DNA of 64,000 nt. It comes from Helopsaltes ochotensis (Eukaryota > Chordata > Aves > Passeriformes > Locustellidae). Location: NCBI GenBank assembly GCA_013400155.1, contig VXBM01000138.1, forward strand, positions 408,718 through 472,717, in the 5' to 3' direction. Each line of letters begins with the position of its first letter. Within the stretch, counting starts at the first letter, position 1. Position numbers and translations under genes: made by a program. The notes under the pieces are model-generated. The model was given only the letters and a program-made list of their open reading frames with translations, made no database searches and was not told the DNA's origin. Shown here piece by piece: positions 39,253 to 49,862 of the stretch.

Positions 39253-42200
39253 ATGGAATCTCTGACTCCTTCACCAGACTCAGTAGATAAGAAATTGAAG
39301 ATAACTCATGTAGAATGTCATCCTGAATGCTTGGTTATAGTGTTCCAGGCTCAATACAACGCAGGGTGTGAGCTTGACTATTACATTCTACAAAATGAAA
39401 TACAGCGTGTGTTCAAAGTAAAAGATAATATCTGTGTTGGTGGATCTTGCTTGGTGGAAGACACAGAAGGAGAATGGCATAGAGGAAGAGTTCTGAGTAA
39501 GAAGGGGAATATCTGTGAGGCTTTTCTCATAGACACTGGACAAGTGTTGGCTGTTGAGGAAACACATCTTGCTGCTGCTTGTGATGAATTGTTTCAGCTG
39601 CCTCCAAAGGTGATTTTGGGTGTTTTTGCAAGCATACTTCCCCTTGGAGAAAGATGGGGTCAGAAAGCCGTTAACTATTTTTCATCTCTGGTAGGATTAC
39701 AGATCACAGGTCATGTGAAGGCTGTTACACCATATCAGCTGTTTATTCTAGAAGTGCCTAAGATTATTACTGATGTTCTTGAACTGCAGCTGGGTAAATT
39801 TATTGATGGAGATTCATTTTGTCTTGTTGTAGAAACTTTAAGAGCGTTGCCCCAAGGAATGCTTTGTAAGAGAATGCCACAACTGTTGAAACAGAAATAT
39901 CCATTGAGGGAGTTACTTACCTTAAATAATTCTGAGAAACCAACAGATTTGTGGCACGTTCCAGATCAACTCTTTCCATGTCTACCTGTTGGCAGTAAAG
40001 AAAATGTAAAAATAACTGGTGCAATAAGCCCAAATAAATTTTATTGTCAGATAGAGAAATGGCAGAAAGATCTGGAATGTTTGACAGGAGCTATGCGTTT
40101 GTACTATGAAGCTCTTGTTGGAGAAAATACCACACCTTGTGACAGTTTAGGGCTGCTCTGTGCTGCCAAGAGACAAAATGGACAATGGCATAGAGGAGTG
40201 ATTAAAAAACTTCTCTCTGACCATGTGGAGGTCTGGTTTATGGATTTTGGCATTATTGAAGCTGTGCCACCTAGTTGTGTTCGGAAACTGAAAGCTGAGT
40301 TCATGACATTACCAATGATTTCATTTCCATGTGCGCTGTCTTGTTTTGGTAGTCAGGATGAAACAGTAATAAAATTTCAGCTCAAGGAACTTACACAAGC
40401 CTTAATAGGACAAACCTCTGTGTGTGTCCATGTTGATTTATATAATAACACTGAACGCTTGTATTATATAACGCTGCAGAAACAAAAGCTTGGAATTAAT
40501 GGTGAGCATCCAGAAAACCAGAATGAGACAGCTGCACCATGTGTCTCGCTTTCGGAAACAAAAGACAGAAGTATTGCACTAAACCACAAACTAAGTCCTG
40601 AAAGAAACAGTTCATCTAAGAATACCTCTGGAAACAAAGATACAAAAACCTGCTTACCTGAATGGGATATTTCTTTCTCCACCCACTGCAAGAGAGAAGA
40701 GATGCAAATGAACTCTTTTTATGGAGCTTTTGTAGTATATGTCGTAAATCCATCTGACTTTTGGATTCAAACGTGTAGATACCAGAATGAGTTTCAGGCG
40801 CTGATGAAAAACATTGCCTGCACATACAGTCAGTGTAGAGATGATGAGATGGTCCTTAAAAAGCCAGAACCTGGGTTGCTCTGCTGTGCCCGGTACAGCA
40901 GGGATGGGTGTTATTACCGGGGTGTTGTCACAAAAGTGTTTCGTGTTAGCATTATGGTTTACTTTTTGGATTTTGGGAATATAGATACAATTCCTTGTCA
41001 CTATGTAAAAACATTGCTTCCCCAGTTTTCTGATTTACCAGCTTTAGCTATGTGTTGTTCCCTTGCTTGCACATTTCCCGTTGATGGTGTGTGGGTTAAA
41101 AAAGAAACTGATTTCTTTAAAAATGTGGTGTTGAACAAACCACTGCTGCTTCATGTCGTTGGAAAGCAAAACAACAAGTACATTGTTAATGTGCAGTGTC
41201 ATACTGGTTTCCTGCAAGGAAATGTTGCCGCGTGTATGGTTCAAGCTGGTTATGCAGAGTATCGGCTAAAGCCACCAGAATCTGTTCTAAGGGCAGCAAA
41301 AAAGCAGCACAATGGGAATCACCTCCAATGTAAAAAAGAAAAAATGAGTGCAGAGAACACAAGTAGTGTTTGCAAGCAGCACAATGGGAATCACCTCCAA
41401 TGTAAAAAAGAAAAAATGAGTGCAGAGAACACAAGTAGTGTTTGCAAAAACAAGGTATCTGGAAATGGAGACATACTTCAGAAGGAAGCATCGTTAAATG
41501 TGCTGCCAGTGCCTAGAGAATCTTCTGTGCCATCCTGTTTAGGAAAAGGTGCAGTCTCTAAAATGCATGAATCAGTATGTGAAGAAAAATTAGTTTACAA
41601 AGGGCTTGTGTTTAAACCAGGGGCTGTTTATGAAGTGGTGTGCTCTTGCATTTTTTCCCCAGCAGATTTTTCGTGTCAGCTGCAAAGCAAATTGCCAGAG
41701 CTGCATAACTTAATGGGACAAATTCAGACTTACTATAAAGATCATACCAGTCCCTACAAAACCGGACAGGTGGCCTGTGTTGTTAAGTGGCCCAAAGATG
41801 GGAAGTGGTACAGAGCAACTGTTGTGCAGCAAGTAACTACAAATGAAGTTGATGTGGTTTTTGTAGACTATGGCTATCGGGAAAGAGTTTCACTTAAAGA
41901 TGTTCAGGGTATTATTCCAGATTTCCTAACTCTAGAGAGTCAAGCATTTCGATGTGGACTTAAAAATGTAGTCTTACAGACTGACTCACTTAATTGGTCT
42001 GAAGAAGTGCATAGACAGTTTGAAGACTTCATTTCTTCTTGTGGAGGACCACTGACTTGCACCATTCATGCTCTTGTTCTTGTGAGCCCCAACTGTTTGT
42101 GCAGTGTAGTTGACTTACAGACTCCACTTACTAGTGTAGAGGAATTCCTCAGAGGACGTGGTCTCACCCGGTCTGAATGTGGTGGATGGAGAAACCTTTC

Positions 42201-45200
42201 ATCTTTGGGTTCTCCGTACAGTTTTTGCTACTCATCTTTTAATATAGAAATTGGAAGTGAGGAAGAAGTTTATATAACTCACATAAATAGTCCTTCAAAA
42301 TTCTATTGTCATCTTAATCGAAACACTGAAACTCTTGAGGCATTGATGAAGAAGGTTAATGACATAAGTAAAATATCAAGTAATGCAAATTATCATAGCA
42401 ATACACGACTGTGTATAGCCAGATATGTGGAAGATGGTCTCTTCTACAGAGCTTTGGCTTTTCCTGTGGAATCAACATCCTTTCTGTGGGTTGACTATGT
42501 GGATTTTGGAAATAAGAGTATGGTGGAGCGAGACCAGTTGATGCCTATTCCAGATTCTGCCACTGACCTACTATTCACACCCATGCAAGCTATTAAATTC
42601 TATCTGTCAGATCTTAGGGGGGCAGAATTTCCAGCAAGAATTACTACATGGTTTGTAAAAACATTCCTTGGTAAACTGCTGAAGGCTGTAATTTTATCCA
42701 GAGAATCAGATGGAAAGATTGTTGTGGAGTTGTATGATGGACAGGTCAAAGTAAGTCAGAAAATTAAAGAAAAGGTATTAGAAGAGTTGACACAGGAAAG
42801 CTGTACGGAACAATTTAGAAGTAATGAAGGAGGGATATGTCACATGAAAGATGACAAAGAAATTGATAAAGTAAGTGTTAAAGATCCTGAAATACTTAAA
42901 TTGAAAACTGAAGTGAAATGCCAAGTCTATAGTGAATATTGCCAGGCAGATACTGGTGAGAATTTTGGAGATGAAGAGCAAACTGCATGTGGCACACCAA
43001 CGTTGTGCAGTGGATTCTCAAAACAGCAAACTTTACAGGACAGCAAAGAGCAAAGTTCTAGAAGTACTTTCAGTGCTCTTCTGGAGAATGGAGAGGAATG
43101 TTGGACAGGACAACCTGCTTCTCACTCACTCTCTTATTCTGCTTTATATTCAAAGGAAGTTACTGTAAATGCTGTCTCTGATTCTCCAAATGAAAGACCA
43201 AATTGTACAGGTCAACAGGAAAGGAGTAATAAAAATAAACCTACATTAATCAGTCTTCCTCAACGTGATATCCAGGTGAACACCAAAGTAGCGGGTTATA
43301 TTTCTCATATTAATAGTCCATCAAGTTTCTATGTTCACTTTGCAGAGGATGAGAACTTAATAATAAAACTAGCAGATGATTTAAATGAGAGCTTGGAGAG
43401 TAGAGGTCAGGAAAATTGCTTAAATGAGCTCATGGTAGGGGATCTCATTGTTGCAGAGCACGATGCTGATAGTTTTTACTATAGAGCAGTTATTAAAACT
43501 CTGAAATCAAGCAACTCCTATGAGGTAGAATTTATTGACTATGGTAATGCTGCAGTTGTAAGTTCGTCAAAAATCTGCAGGATTCCAGAAAAGTTCTTAA
43601 CTCTGCCAAGGTTTAGCATTCATTGTTTCCTTAGCAGTGTAAAAAGTTTTCCTGTTGAAAGCTGGAGTAAAGAAAGTGGTGCTTATTTTGCAAGAACGGT
43701 AAGTGACAAGCCAGTAGCTTGCAAGTTCTTACAGCAACATGGAGAAAAATGGGAAATAGATGTAATTTGCGATGGAAAGTCTTTGTCTAACAGCCTTTTG
43801 CATAAAATAGACAGCCTAAGGTTGAAAAGCACATGTGTATTTGCTTTGGAAAATAAGCCTAAACAAAATAGTAATCGAAAATCTAAGAATAAATTAGGTG
43901 GTCAAAATAAAACCAAGGCTGCTGGGATGAAAAATATTTCTGTAAAACCCTTAAGTCTCCTTCATCAGGTTTTGAATTCTGGTCAAGTAGAAGCAGCAGA
44001 AGTAGTTAATATTTCAAAGAGTGGAGAATTTTATGTACAGTTACTTAAAAATCTGCAAATACTACATGAGTTAAATGTAATGCTTGACAAAGAGGCACAA
44101 AGAAGTGATTTGCTTAGAGTGGATGACATTGAACAGGGACTGGAATGCATTACACAATCTGAAAAGAACTTAAAATGGTATCGATCAAAAGTGATAAAGA
44201 AATTTGTCAGGGAAAAGTTAATGCTAGTTTTTTTCATGGATTATGGGATGTGTGAGATGGTGTCCTTAAATAATGCAAAGATGCTCAGTGATGACATTAA
44301 AAGTATTCCTAAACAAGCTGTTTTTTGTAGGTGGAATTGTTTTAAAAACCTGAAGAAAATTTACTTAGACCATGTAGTAAATGCACTTCTGGATTGTGAA
44401 ATAAGGATCTTGTTTCTGAGATATTTGAAATCATCTGATATCTGGGAGGTAGATATTTTAATAGGAGAACTTATGCTTCAGGAATATTTGAACCAGCTTC
44501 TAAGTCATTGTTGGACAATTGTTGGACCAGAAAAAGGTAGTAATACAAACTGTAAGGAGTTTGATACGTCACTCAAGATAAATCCAGTTATGTGGATGCT
44601 GCTGCGTAGTGGCAGAACATATCCTGGGTGTGCAACTGCAGTTACTGATCCTTCAAACTTCAGCATCCAGTTTGAAATCTTCTTTGATTGCATGCAAAAC
44701 TTGTCCTTGCTGCTCTCTGACCTTCCTGACAACTTGCCAGCTCTGTCAGAAGAACAAGTGACACCTGGTGCTAGCTGCTTGATCGAGTTTGGGCAGGAAG
44801 CAGAGTGGTACAGGGCAGAAATTAGTGAAGTAACAAGTCAGTCTGTTGTTCTTACATTTATTGATTATGGCTTTCTGAGGACCATCCCTTATTCTGATAT
44901 CCATAAACTTAAACATGTTCCAGAAAGTCTGTTATACTTGCCACGCTTGGCACACTCTTGCTCTTTGCATGATACAGTTCCTGGCAAGGGGGAACACTGG
45001 AGCGAGGAAGCTATACTTCTGTTTCGGAAGCTTCTTCATAAACCAGGTCTGATATTTCATTTTATCCACTACGGCTCTGAAATGAAGTTAGAGGTGGATG
45101 TTCTGTGTGAGGATAGCAATCTGTCTGATGCCCTAATTGCTGCAGGCCACGCAGTCTGCTCTCAGGGTAGGTGCTGTCCCATTCCAGTTGACAGACTCTA

Positions 45201-45201
45201 A
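39253..45201 (+). CDS. TDRD15: Tudor domain-containing protein 15, single coding exon
   Basis: This is a 1982-residue multi-Tudor protein, expected to act as a scaffold of germ-cell granules by binding symmetrically dimethylated arginines on PIWI-type partners; that role is inferred from the family. Eight Tudor cores are visible as W/F-[YH]-R followed about 20 residues later by D-x-G: W75/D94, W312/D331, Y554-Y555-R556/D573, W852/D872, F1064/D1084, F1408-YYR/D1429, W1642/D1663 and W1852/D1871. Most are followed by an SN-like helix with a W..E....F pattern. The first is degenerate (DTG). Modules 3, 5 and 6 keep D-[YF]-G-N. Long polar linkers separate modules 3-4 and 5-6, and a basic stretch lies near residues 1535-1560. 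No signal peptide or membrane segment is seen. The ATG follows a splice acceptor by 5 nt and has A at -3 and G at +4. As I remember it, mammalian TDRD15 is of similar length and is also encoded by one exon. Codons 684-731 are a perfect tandem duplication. Confidence 0.93.
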   Translation: MESLTPSPDSVDKKLKITHVECHPECLVIVFQAQYNAGCELDYYILQNEIQRVFKVKDNICVGGSCLVEDTEGEWHRGRVLSKKGNICEAFLIDTGQVLAVEETHLAAACDELFQLPPKVILGVFASILPLGERWGQKAVNYFSSLVGLQITGHVKAVTPYQLFILEVPKIITDVLELQLGKFIDGDSFCLVVETLRALPQGMLCKRMPQLLKQKYPLRELLTLNNSEKPTDLWHVPDQLFPCLPVGSKENVKITGAISPNKFYCQIEKWQKDLECLTGAMRLYYEALVGENTTPCDSLGLLCAAKRQNGQWHRGVIKKLLSDHVEVWFMDFGIIEAVPPSCVRKLKAEFMTLPMISFPCALSCFGSQDETVIKFQLKELTQALIGQTSVCVHVDLYNNTERLYYITLQKQKLGINGEHPENQNETAAPCVSLSETKDRSIALNHKLSPERNSSSKNTSGNKDTKTCLPEWDISFSTHCKREEMQMNSFYGAFVVYVVNPSDFWIQTCRYQNEFQALMKNIACTYSQCRDDEMVLKKPEPGLLCCARYSRDGCYYRGVVTKVFRVSIMVYFLDFGNIDTIPCHYVKTLLPQFSDLPALAMCCSLACTFPVDGVWVKKETDFFKNVVLNKPLLLHVVGKQNNKYIVNVQCHTGFLQGNVAACMVQAGYAEYRLKPPESVLRAAKKQHNGNHLQCKKEKMSAENTSSVCKQHNGNHLQCKKEKMSAENTSSVCKNKVSGNGDILQKEASLNVLPVPRESSVPSCLGKGAVSKMHESVCEEKLVYKGLVFKPGAVYEVVCSCIFSPADFSCQLQSKLPELHNLMGQIQTYYKDHTSPYKTGQVACVVKWPKDGKWYRATVVQQVTTNEVDVVFVDYGYRERVSLKDVQGIIPDFLTLESQAFRCGLKNVVLQTDSLNWSEEVHRQFEDFISSCGGPLTCTIHALVLVSPNCLCSVVDLQTPLTSVEEFLRGRGLTRSECGGWRNLSSLGSPYSFCYSSFNIEIGSEEEVYITHINSPSKFYCHLNRNTETLEALMKKVNDISKISSNANYHSNTRLCIARYVEDGLFYRALAFPVESTSFLWVDYVDFGNKSMVERDQLMPIPDSATDLLFTPMQAIKFYLSDLRGAEFPARITTWFVKTFLGKLLKAVILSRESDGKIVVELYDGQVKVSQKIKEKVLEELTQESCTEQFRSNEGGICHMKDDKEIDKVSVKDPEILKLKTEVKCQVYSEYCQADTGENFGDEEQTACGTPTLCSGFSKQQTLQDSKEQSSRSTFSALLENGEECWTGQPASHSLSYSALYSKEVTVNAVSDSPNERPNCTGQQERSNKNKPTLISLPQRDIQVNTKVAGYISHINSPSSFYVHFAEDENLIIKLADDLNESLESRGQENCLNELMVGDLIVAEHDADSFYYRAVIKTLKSSNSYEVEFIDYGNAAVVSSSKICRIPEKFLTLPRFSIHCFLSSVKSFPVESWSKESGAYFARTVSDKPVACKFLQQHGEKWEIDVICDGKSLSNSLLHKIDSLRLKSTCVFALENKPKQNSNRKSKNKLGGQNKTKAAGMKNISVKPLSLLHQVLNSGQVEAAEVVNISKSGEFYVQLLKNLQILHELNVMLDKEAQRSDLLRVDDIEQGLECITQSEKNLKWYRSKVIKKFVREKLMLVFFMDYGMCEMVSLNNAKMLSDDIKSIPKQAVFCRWNCFKNLKKIYLDHVVNALLDCEIRILFLRYLKSSDIWEVDILIGELMLQEYLNQLLSHCWTIVGPEKGSNTNCKEFDTSLKINPVMWMLLRSGRTYPGCATAVTDPSNFSIQFEIFFDCMQNLSLLLSDLPDNLPALSEEQVTPGASCLIEFGQEAEWYRAEISEVTSQSVVLTFIDYGFLRTIPYSDIHKLKHVPESLLYLPRLAHSCSLHDTVPGKGEHWSEEAILLFRKLLHKPGLIFHFIHYGSEMKLEVDVLCEDSNLSDALIAAGHAVCSQGRCCPIPVDRL
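41302..41445 (+). repeat. TDRD15: Perfect 72-bp in-frame tandem duplication within TDRD15
   Basis: 41302-41373 and 41374-41445 are identical base for base. Each encodes 24 residues (684-707 and 708-731), starting KQHNGNHLQ and ending TSSVC, in the polar linker between Tudor 3 and Tudor 4. The reading frame is kept. Zero divergence implies a very recent event, a length polymorphism or an assembly artefact. Confidence 0.95.
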
Positions 45202-45673
45202 TCAGTAAAAAGAGTTGCAAGTGAAGTGGCCGGATTCTAGTTACTATGCTTCCCTTGTGAACCAGAATATAATTATGATGAAAATTCTGATTTTGCTGAC
45301 AGAAGTTGGGCAAAGAAGAAAAACAAAAATGCTTTTTGAAGCACAGTATGAGTTATAAAAATGTTTCAAAGAAGGGAATATGGTAAAGTGGCTGCTGGAA
45401 TACTACTAACAAAGGATCTGAGTTTACACCACTGAAAAGGAAGAAAACCTACCAAAGATGGACAGTACTGTGAGGATGATGCGGGTTTTTTAGCATTATG
45501 ATGGCAAGAAAAGTAAAGTTGTCATAACACAGAGTAAATTTGCTACCAGAACCACTGGCTGAGACTTGTGATTCTGATGTTCTACAGTCTGGAAAGACAC
45601 TGTGTGAAGCTACTGTCAAAGAATTAGTTGAATAATCAGCAGGGTGCAGTTAGAAAACACTATTTCAAAGCAA

Positions 45674-45679
45674 AATAAA
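45674..45679 (+). terminator. TDRD15: Candidate proximal poly(A) signal
   Basis: AATAAA about 470 nt after the TDRD15 stop, followed by T/G-rich sequence (TTTTTGTGTGTGTG) from about 45715. Use of it would remove both AU-rich nonamers and both Pumilio-type motifs from the transcript. Confidence 0.35.
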
Positions 45680-46102
45680 CCGAACAACCCTTTTTGGTTG
45701 GAATGCTCTCAAAGTTTTTGTGTGTGTGTATATATATATATGTATAAAATCTTTATTAGCAGTAACATCTGGTTTGCAGTGGTGGTGTCTCCATGTTTTG
45801 GATGTTCAGAAAACAAAGATCTCAGAAATACTCTTTTCTTTGTTTCTGATTCCAGAGTTTCCATGTGAGAAAGGTTTTAGTGTTTACTGGATCTGAATCC
45901 CCATTTATGGGAGAAACATGCATTGTTTTCAATTAGCTCTTGATGTACAGATGCCATTGCCCCTTCTGAAGGTTCTCTTGGTATCTGAGTTGCATCATTT
46001 TGGGATTTTTCGCTCTCCATCTTCCTCTCTATCTGCCAGAATGAAGAGAGGGAGTTTTCTCCAAGTGCTTAGTCAATACACTGTAAAGTCAAAATATTGT
46101 TT

Positions 46103-46144
46103 GTGTCTTAAAGGGAAACATTCAGAACCTTTTCTTCTTTTCTT
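46103..46144. repeat. 42-bp perfect direct repeat, copy 1
   Basis: The 42 bases from GTGTCTTAAAGGG to CTTCTTTTCTT are identical to 48253-48294. Outside these limits the flanks differ. This copy lies in the inferred 3' UTR of TDRD15. Confidence 0.95.
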
Positions 46145-47982
46145 CTTTGTGGGACGAGGAAATTTCAGAACTGAAAAGTGATAGTAATACTGTGTACCTT
46201 AGAAGGGTGGTTTTTTACTATCTAGTCTGAAATAGTAAGAATTTGTTAACTGGTTTTCTGATTTATTCATTTATTTATTTTATTTTTTGCCCTCACCTCC
46301 TTCCTCACTTATTTGGACAAATATAAAGTATGAGTAGTCCTGAAGCAATGAGGAGTTTTCTTTTTATGTTTTATGATTGTTTGAATTTCAGTGAGAAAAT
46401 GAATTCAACCCTAATGATAAACAGCGTATCTAATCCATCTGTAGGAGTAAACAAGATTTAACAACATATATCCCCTTTGCCCTCCTGCCTCTCCCCATCC
46501 TTCCCCTTCACCATGTATTTAATTCATGAAAATCTGAAAGCTTTTTGTGGAAAACTGATTTTTAAAATTTTTTTCGGTAAGTGAGACATATCTGGGAGAG
46601 TCAAATAAGAGGGGAGACAATGCCAGCTGGTCTTCAGGCTCACTCTGCTGGCAAATTATTCTTGAAGCTTATATTTTCACTGTACAAGTGAAAAATGCCC
46701 ATTACTAACATATCAGAACATGTGTAAGATCAACTTTCTCAAGTAAATACTATTTAAAATATCAGTAGTGTTATATTAATACAGTGATCAGAAAAAAGTG
46801 GTGGGGGCTGTTACCATTTGTGATTGTTTTCTTTTTATTGCACCGTTTCTTTATATTTTAGAATTTCAAGTTTTTCCTGCTTAAAATTGTAGGCTTACCT
46901 GGCACATTCTTTGTCAATAGTTAGACATACTGCTGGCTGTTAGTATAAAACACAAAGGTTGTATTGTGCAACATTACTCATGTTGAGTGATGACTTTTAC
47001 ACTTGCTGTGCTGGTTCATTGTAGTGCCATGTAGAAGCACTGACACTTACGTGTTAATTAACACTGATTCTAACTTCTGGCTGTCTTTCAGTTGGAAAAG
47101 TAGGATCTTGGGCATCTGTTCTTTTTAAAAATCATTTGGGTACCCTAAATGCAGACATGTTGTGTTCAGTAATACACAACTTGCATGTTTTAAGTTAGAT
47201 TTTTTTTTTTGCTAATGTACATTGTGCTTTAACTTGTATGTGGTTGTAGAATATTGCTTCTCTAATGTTACAAAATGGAGCCTAGAAATGATGTATGAAT
47301 AAGAAAGATATAAACAGCTGCGTGTACTATTTTTATGTTCTGCAAATTGCAAATGTTTGATTTATTTGCAAGAATGTGTGTTTTGTTTTCAACTTGTAAT
47401 GAGACTAGCTCATGATAGTAATTCCTTTACTGAAGGTCTGATACCCAAAATGCTTCAAGGAAAAATCAGATAATTGAAAGTATTTCAGTATTATACTGCA
47501 TCTGTAAATATAAAGAATATCTTGTTGCCAGTGTTGATGCAGATTCTCAGAAGTGCATTACAAGGATGAGTTATGATTGTTAGATTAAGTTGCTGGGAGG
47601 TCTGGCTGTGTTTTTATGCCCAGTCTTCTTTCTCTGGTGTGTACCTCTGCTACAGCATTTTTCTTGTAAGAAGGAGAATCTATACTCAGAACCCAGTTAG
47701 AAGAAGTTGTCAATTATTTAGGATTTAGAACTTCAGGTGTGTTTTCCTATTTGTTTTAGGAACATTGTTTTATGCTGAACAAATGCAGTACTTTGTGTAG
47801 TAGTAAATTTTTTTGCTAAAATTGAATTTGAAAGTAATGTTTATCTCTTTTTTGTATTTTTGTATTTATTTATACTGTATCATTGATGACTGTGATTATT
47901 TTTGATACACAAAAGTGATAGAGAACCAATTTCATTTGTTTGGAATTTAAACTGTTCATGTGTAAACTGCCTTTTTGTCATG

Positions 47983-48017
47983 AATAAAAAAAAATAATAC
48001 TAAAAATAGTAAATAAA
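47983..48017 (+). terminator. TDRD15: Candidate distal poly(A) signals of TDRD15
   Basis: Two AATAAA hexamers, at 47983-47988 and 48012-48017, are followed by TCTCCTCTGTGTAAC, a plausible downstream GU/U-rich element. The sequence also changes character after this point. Confidence 0.5.
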
Positions 48018-48035
48018 ATCCTTATCTCCTCTGTG

Positions 48036-48689
48036 TAACTTGCCTTGCCTGAGACATTCTGAAATTTTCTGTGATCTTTACTGTTGATGAATGCATTGGA
48101 AAATATCTGAAGCTATATCAGTATGTGTTGCGTGGGACTTCGAAGAGGAAGTACCTCTTGCTGATTTTGCTGAACATTTTTGGCTGATTTAGGAGTAACT
48201 TTGCACTATCTCCAGAGGAAATGTGGTCAGACTTGAGCCACCAGAAATTGTGGTGTCTTAAAGGGAAACATTCAGAACCTTTTCTTCTTTTCTTGAGAAA
48301 AGACAAGAGTTCTTGAGAGTTGGAGACAAGATCATTGAGGATTCATGTAGGAAGAGAGGCAAAGAAGGAAAAGGCTTCACTGGGAGTGGGAGATGGGTAG
48401 TTCAGGTGCTTTTGAAGGGCTGACTAGTTATTGAATGTTTGTATGGGTCAGGCAGCATAGAAGTGTAAGCTTTCAGCAGAAATTGGGGCTTCAGTGCTAA
48501 ACTCGTGTGTTAAGATTAGTTTTCAGTAAAAAGTTAGGAAATTAAGTCAGAGTGTAGTGTTTGAAGAAGAGCTCCTAGAAACTAACAGATTATCATCTGT
48601 TTCGTAAAGGCAAATTAAAGGACTGAAAAGAGCCTTTGACAGTGCTTTTAATTGCTCATTAATTACCAATTAATTACCAGTCTGCAGAG
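48036..48689. other. Downstream flank of TDRD15, no gene seen
   Basis: Contains the second copy of the 42-bp repeat and, at its end, a short tandem of ATTAATTACCA (around 48656-48678). No coding sequence is recognised; the frame at 48118-48306 has no domain. Confidence 0.5.
48253..48294. repeat. 42-bp perfect direct repeat, copy 2
   Basis: Identical to 46103-46144, 2150 bp downstream and in the same orientation, beyond the inferred poly(A) site. Confidence 0.95.
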
Positions 48690-49530
48690 ACTGCATGTGC
48701 GTGCTTGAGGATGTTGTGTTAGCTGCAGACCGAGGACTGAGGACGAGTTTCACTCTTCACAGACAACTGCACTTCCTGCCCTTACTTCTTTGCTACCCCT
48801 GTGCCTTATCCTTGCCCACACTCCTCCCAAATAAACAGCCCATCCCAAATGTACTAGATGTGTCTGGCCACGATGGCTGCATCTGAGTCGGTAGACTCGG
48901 GGTCCACAGATAACACTATAGCCAAGGGCTAATTTGAGCCGCAGTGCTGGTCAAGGCTGGACTCAAATCGGGTTTGGAAAAAGCTAACTGCTGTCACTGT
49001 TACGCAGATACGATTATGACTCAATCATCTCACTCCATAAGTAGTGGGAAGCCCAGGCCCTGATGAGGCTGCGTGCCAGGATCTCCTCTTGAGTAGGGAC
49101 AGCTCTCATGGTTACTCCTTCAGGCTGAGAGATAGCTTCCTGCTGCAGATTCTGGGTAAGTGAATAATAGTTTGTTAAACTTTGGCATCTTAGCTATGTG
49201 ATACAAAGGGTTGGTTGTGCACACATAATCCTTTAGACATAAACCATTGACCAAGGCTGAGATTCAGGCTGGATCCAGCTACCTTCTGAGAGGGAGTTGG
49301 AAAGCAGGGGAGGTCCTTTCTGTGGCTCATGGCTCAACAGGAGGGTCTCCCTGTCAGTTTTGTCTGACCCTGACCTCTATGCAGTAAATAATCAAGTGTA
49401 TCTTGCCACCAGATTTTGTTAAACCACTCTTGAATTATCAAGTGTTTTTTGTCAGTAAACATTTTGCTGCTTCTTTCTTACGAGTGCATCACTCTTATCT
49501 GCGATAAGCAAGCAATGGAGTTTGCCCATT
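48690..49530. mobile_element. Possible LTR-like or other dispersed repeat, unclassified
   Basis: The block is richer in G, C and CpG than its surroundings, has a poly(A)-type AATAAA near 48830-48835, and contains stretches (GAGTCGGTAGACTCGGGG; GTCTGACCCTGACC followed by AATAATCAAG) that look like worn retroviral LTR sequence. I cannot assign a family or find target-site duplications, so this is tentative. It could equally be ordinary unique sequence. Confidence 0.3.
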
Positions 49531-49552
49531 ATACCAAGTTGTAAGAACACCT

Positions 49553-49862
49553 TAAGGACCACAGGGAACAATCCAGAGGGAGAGGCTGGAGGAATGGGTC
49601 AGTGGAAACACAATGAAATGTAACAGGAACAAGTGGCCATAAATTAAAATGAAAGGCTTAGGCTGGAAAGCATGATCTTTTCAGAATGAGGACTATCAAG
49701 TGTTGCGGAAGGTTGCCCAGAGAGAGAGCACAGTCTCCATCCTTGACACTTAGCATCACCCAGCTGGATAAAGTTCTGAGAAACCTGGTGATGACCATAT
49801 AGCTGACCCAGTTCAGAGCAGGAGGTTAACTAAGGGAGCTCTAGAGGTACCTCTTCACTTGA
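49553..49862 (+). mobile_element. CR1 LINE 3' fragment, old
   Basis: It matches worn CR1 3' sequence: GAGAGGCTGGAGGAATGGG, TTAGGCTGGAAAGCATG, GGTTGCCCAGAGAGAGAG, CAGTCTCCATCCTTGACAC and GAGCAGGAGGTTAAC, then CTCTAGAGGTACC. It is strongly diverged, so old. Confidence 0.65.

Larger units (their letters stand above)
45202..48035 (+). other. TDRD15: Inferred TDRD15 3' UTR
   Basis: The sequence after the stop is T-rich, free of recognised transposons, and has features of a regulated 3' UTR: Pumilio-type TGTATATA (45727-45734) and TGTAAATA (47503-47510), and AU-rich nonamers TTATTTATT (46271-46279) and TTATTTATA (47866-47874). An early poly(A) signal AATAAA is at 45674-45679; the strongest end is the pair at 47983-47988 and 48012-48017, followed by T/G-rich sequence. 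ORFs at 45644-46181 are not supported. The extent is inference. Confidence 0.5.

Noticed and set aside
40104..45313. Minus-strand and alternative-frame ORFs within TDRD15
   Set aside because: They are shadows of the long coding frame. The 101-codon one at 41186-41491 merely mirrors the 72-bp duplication.
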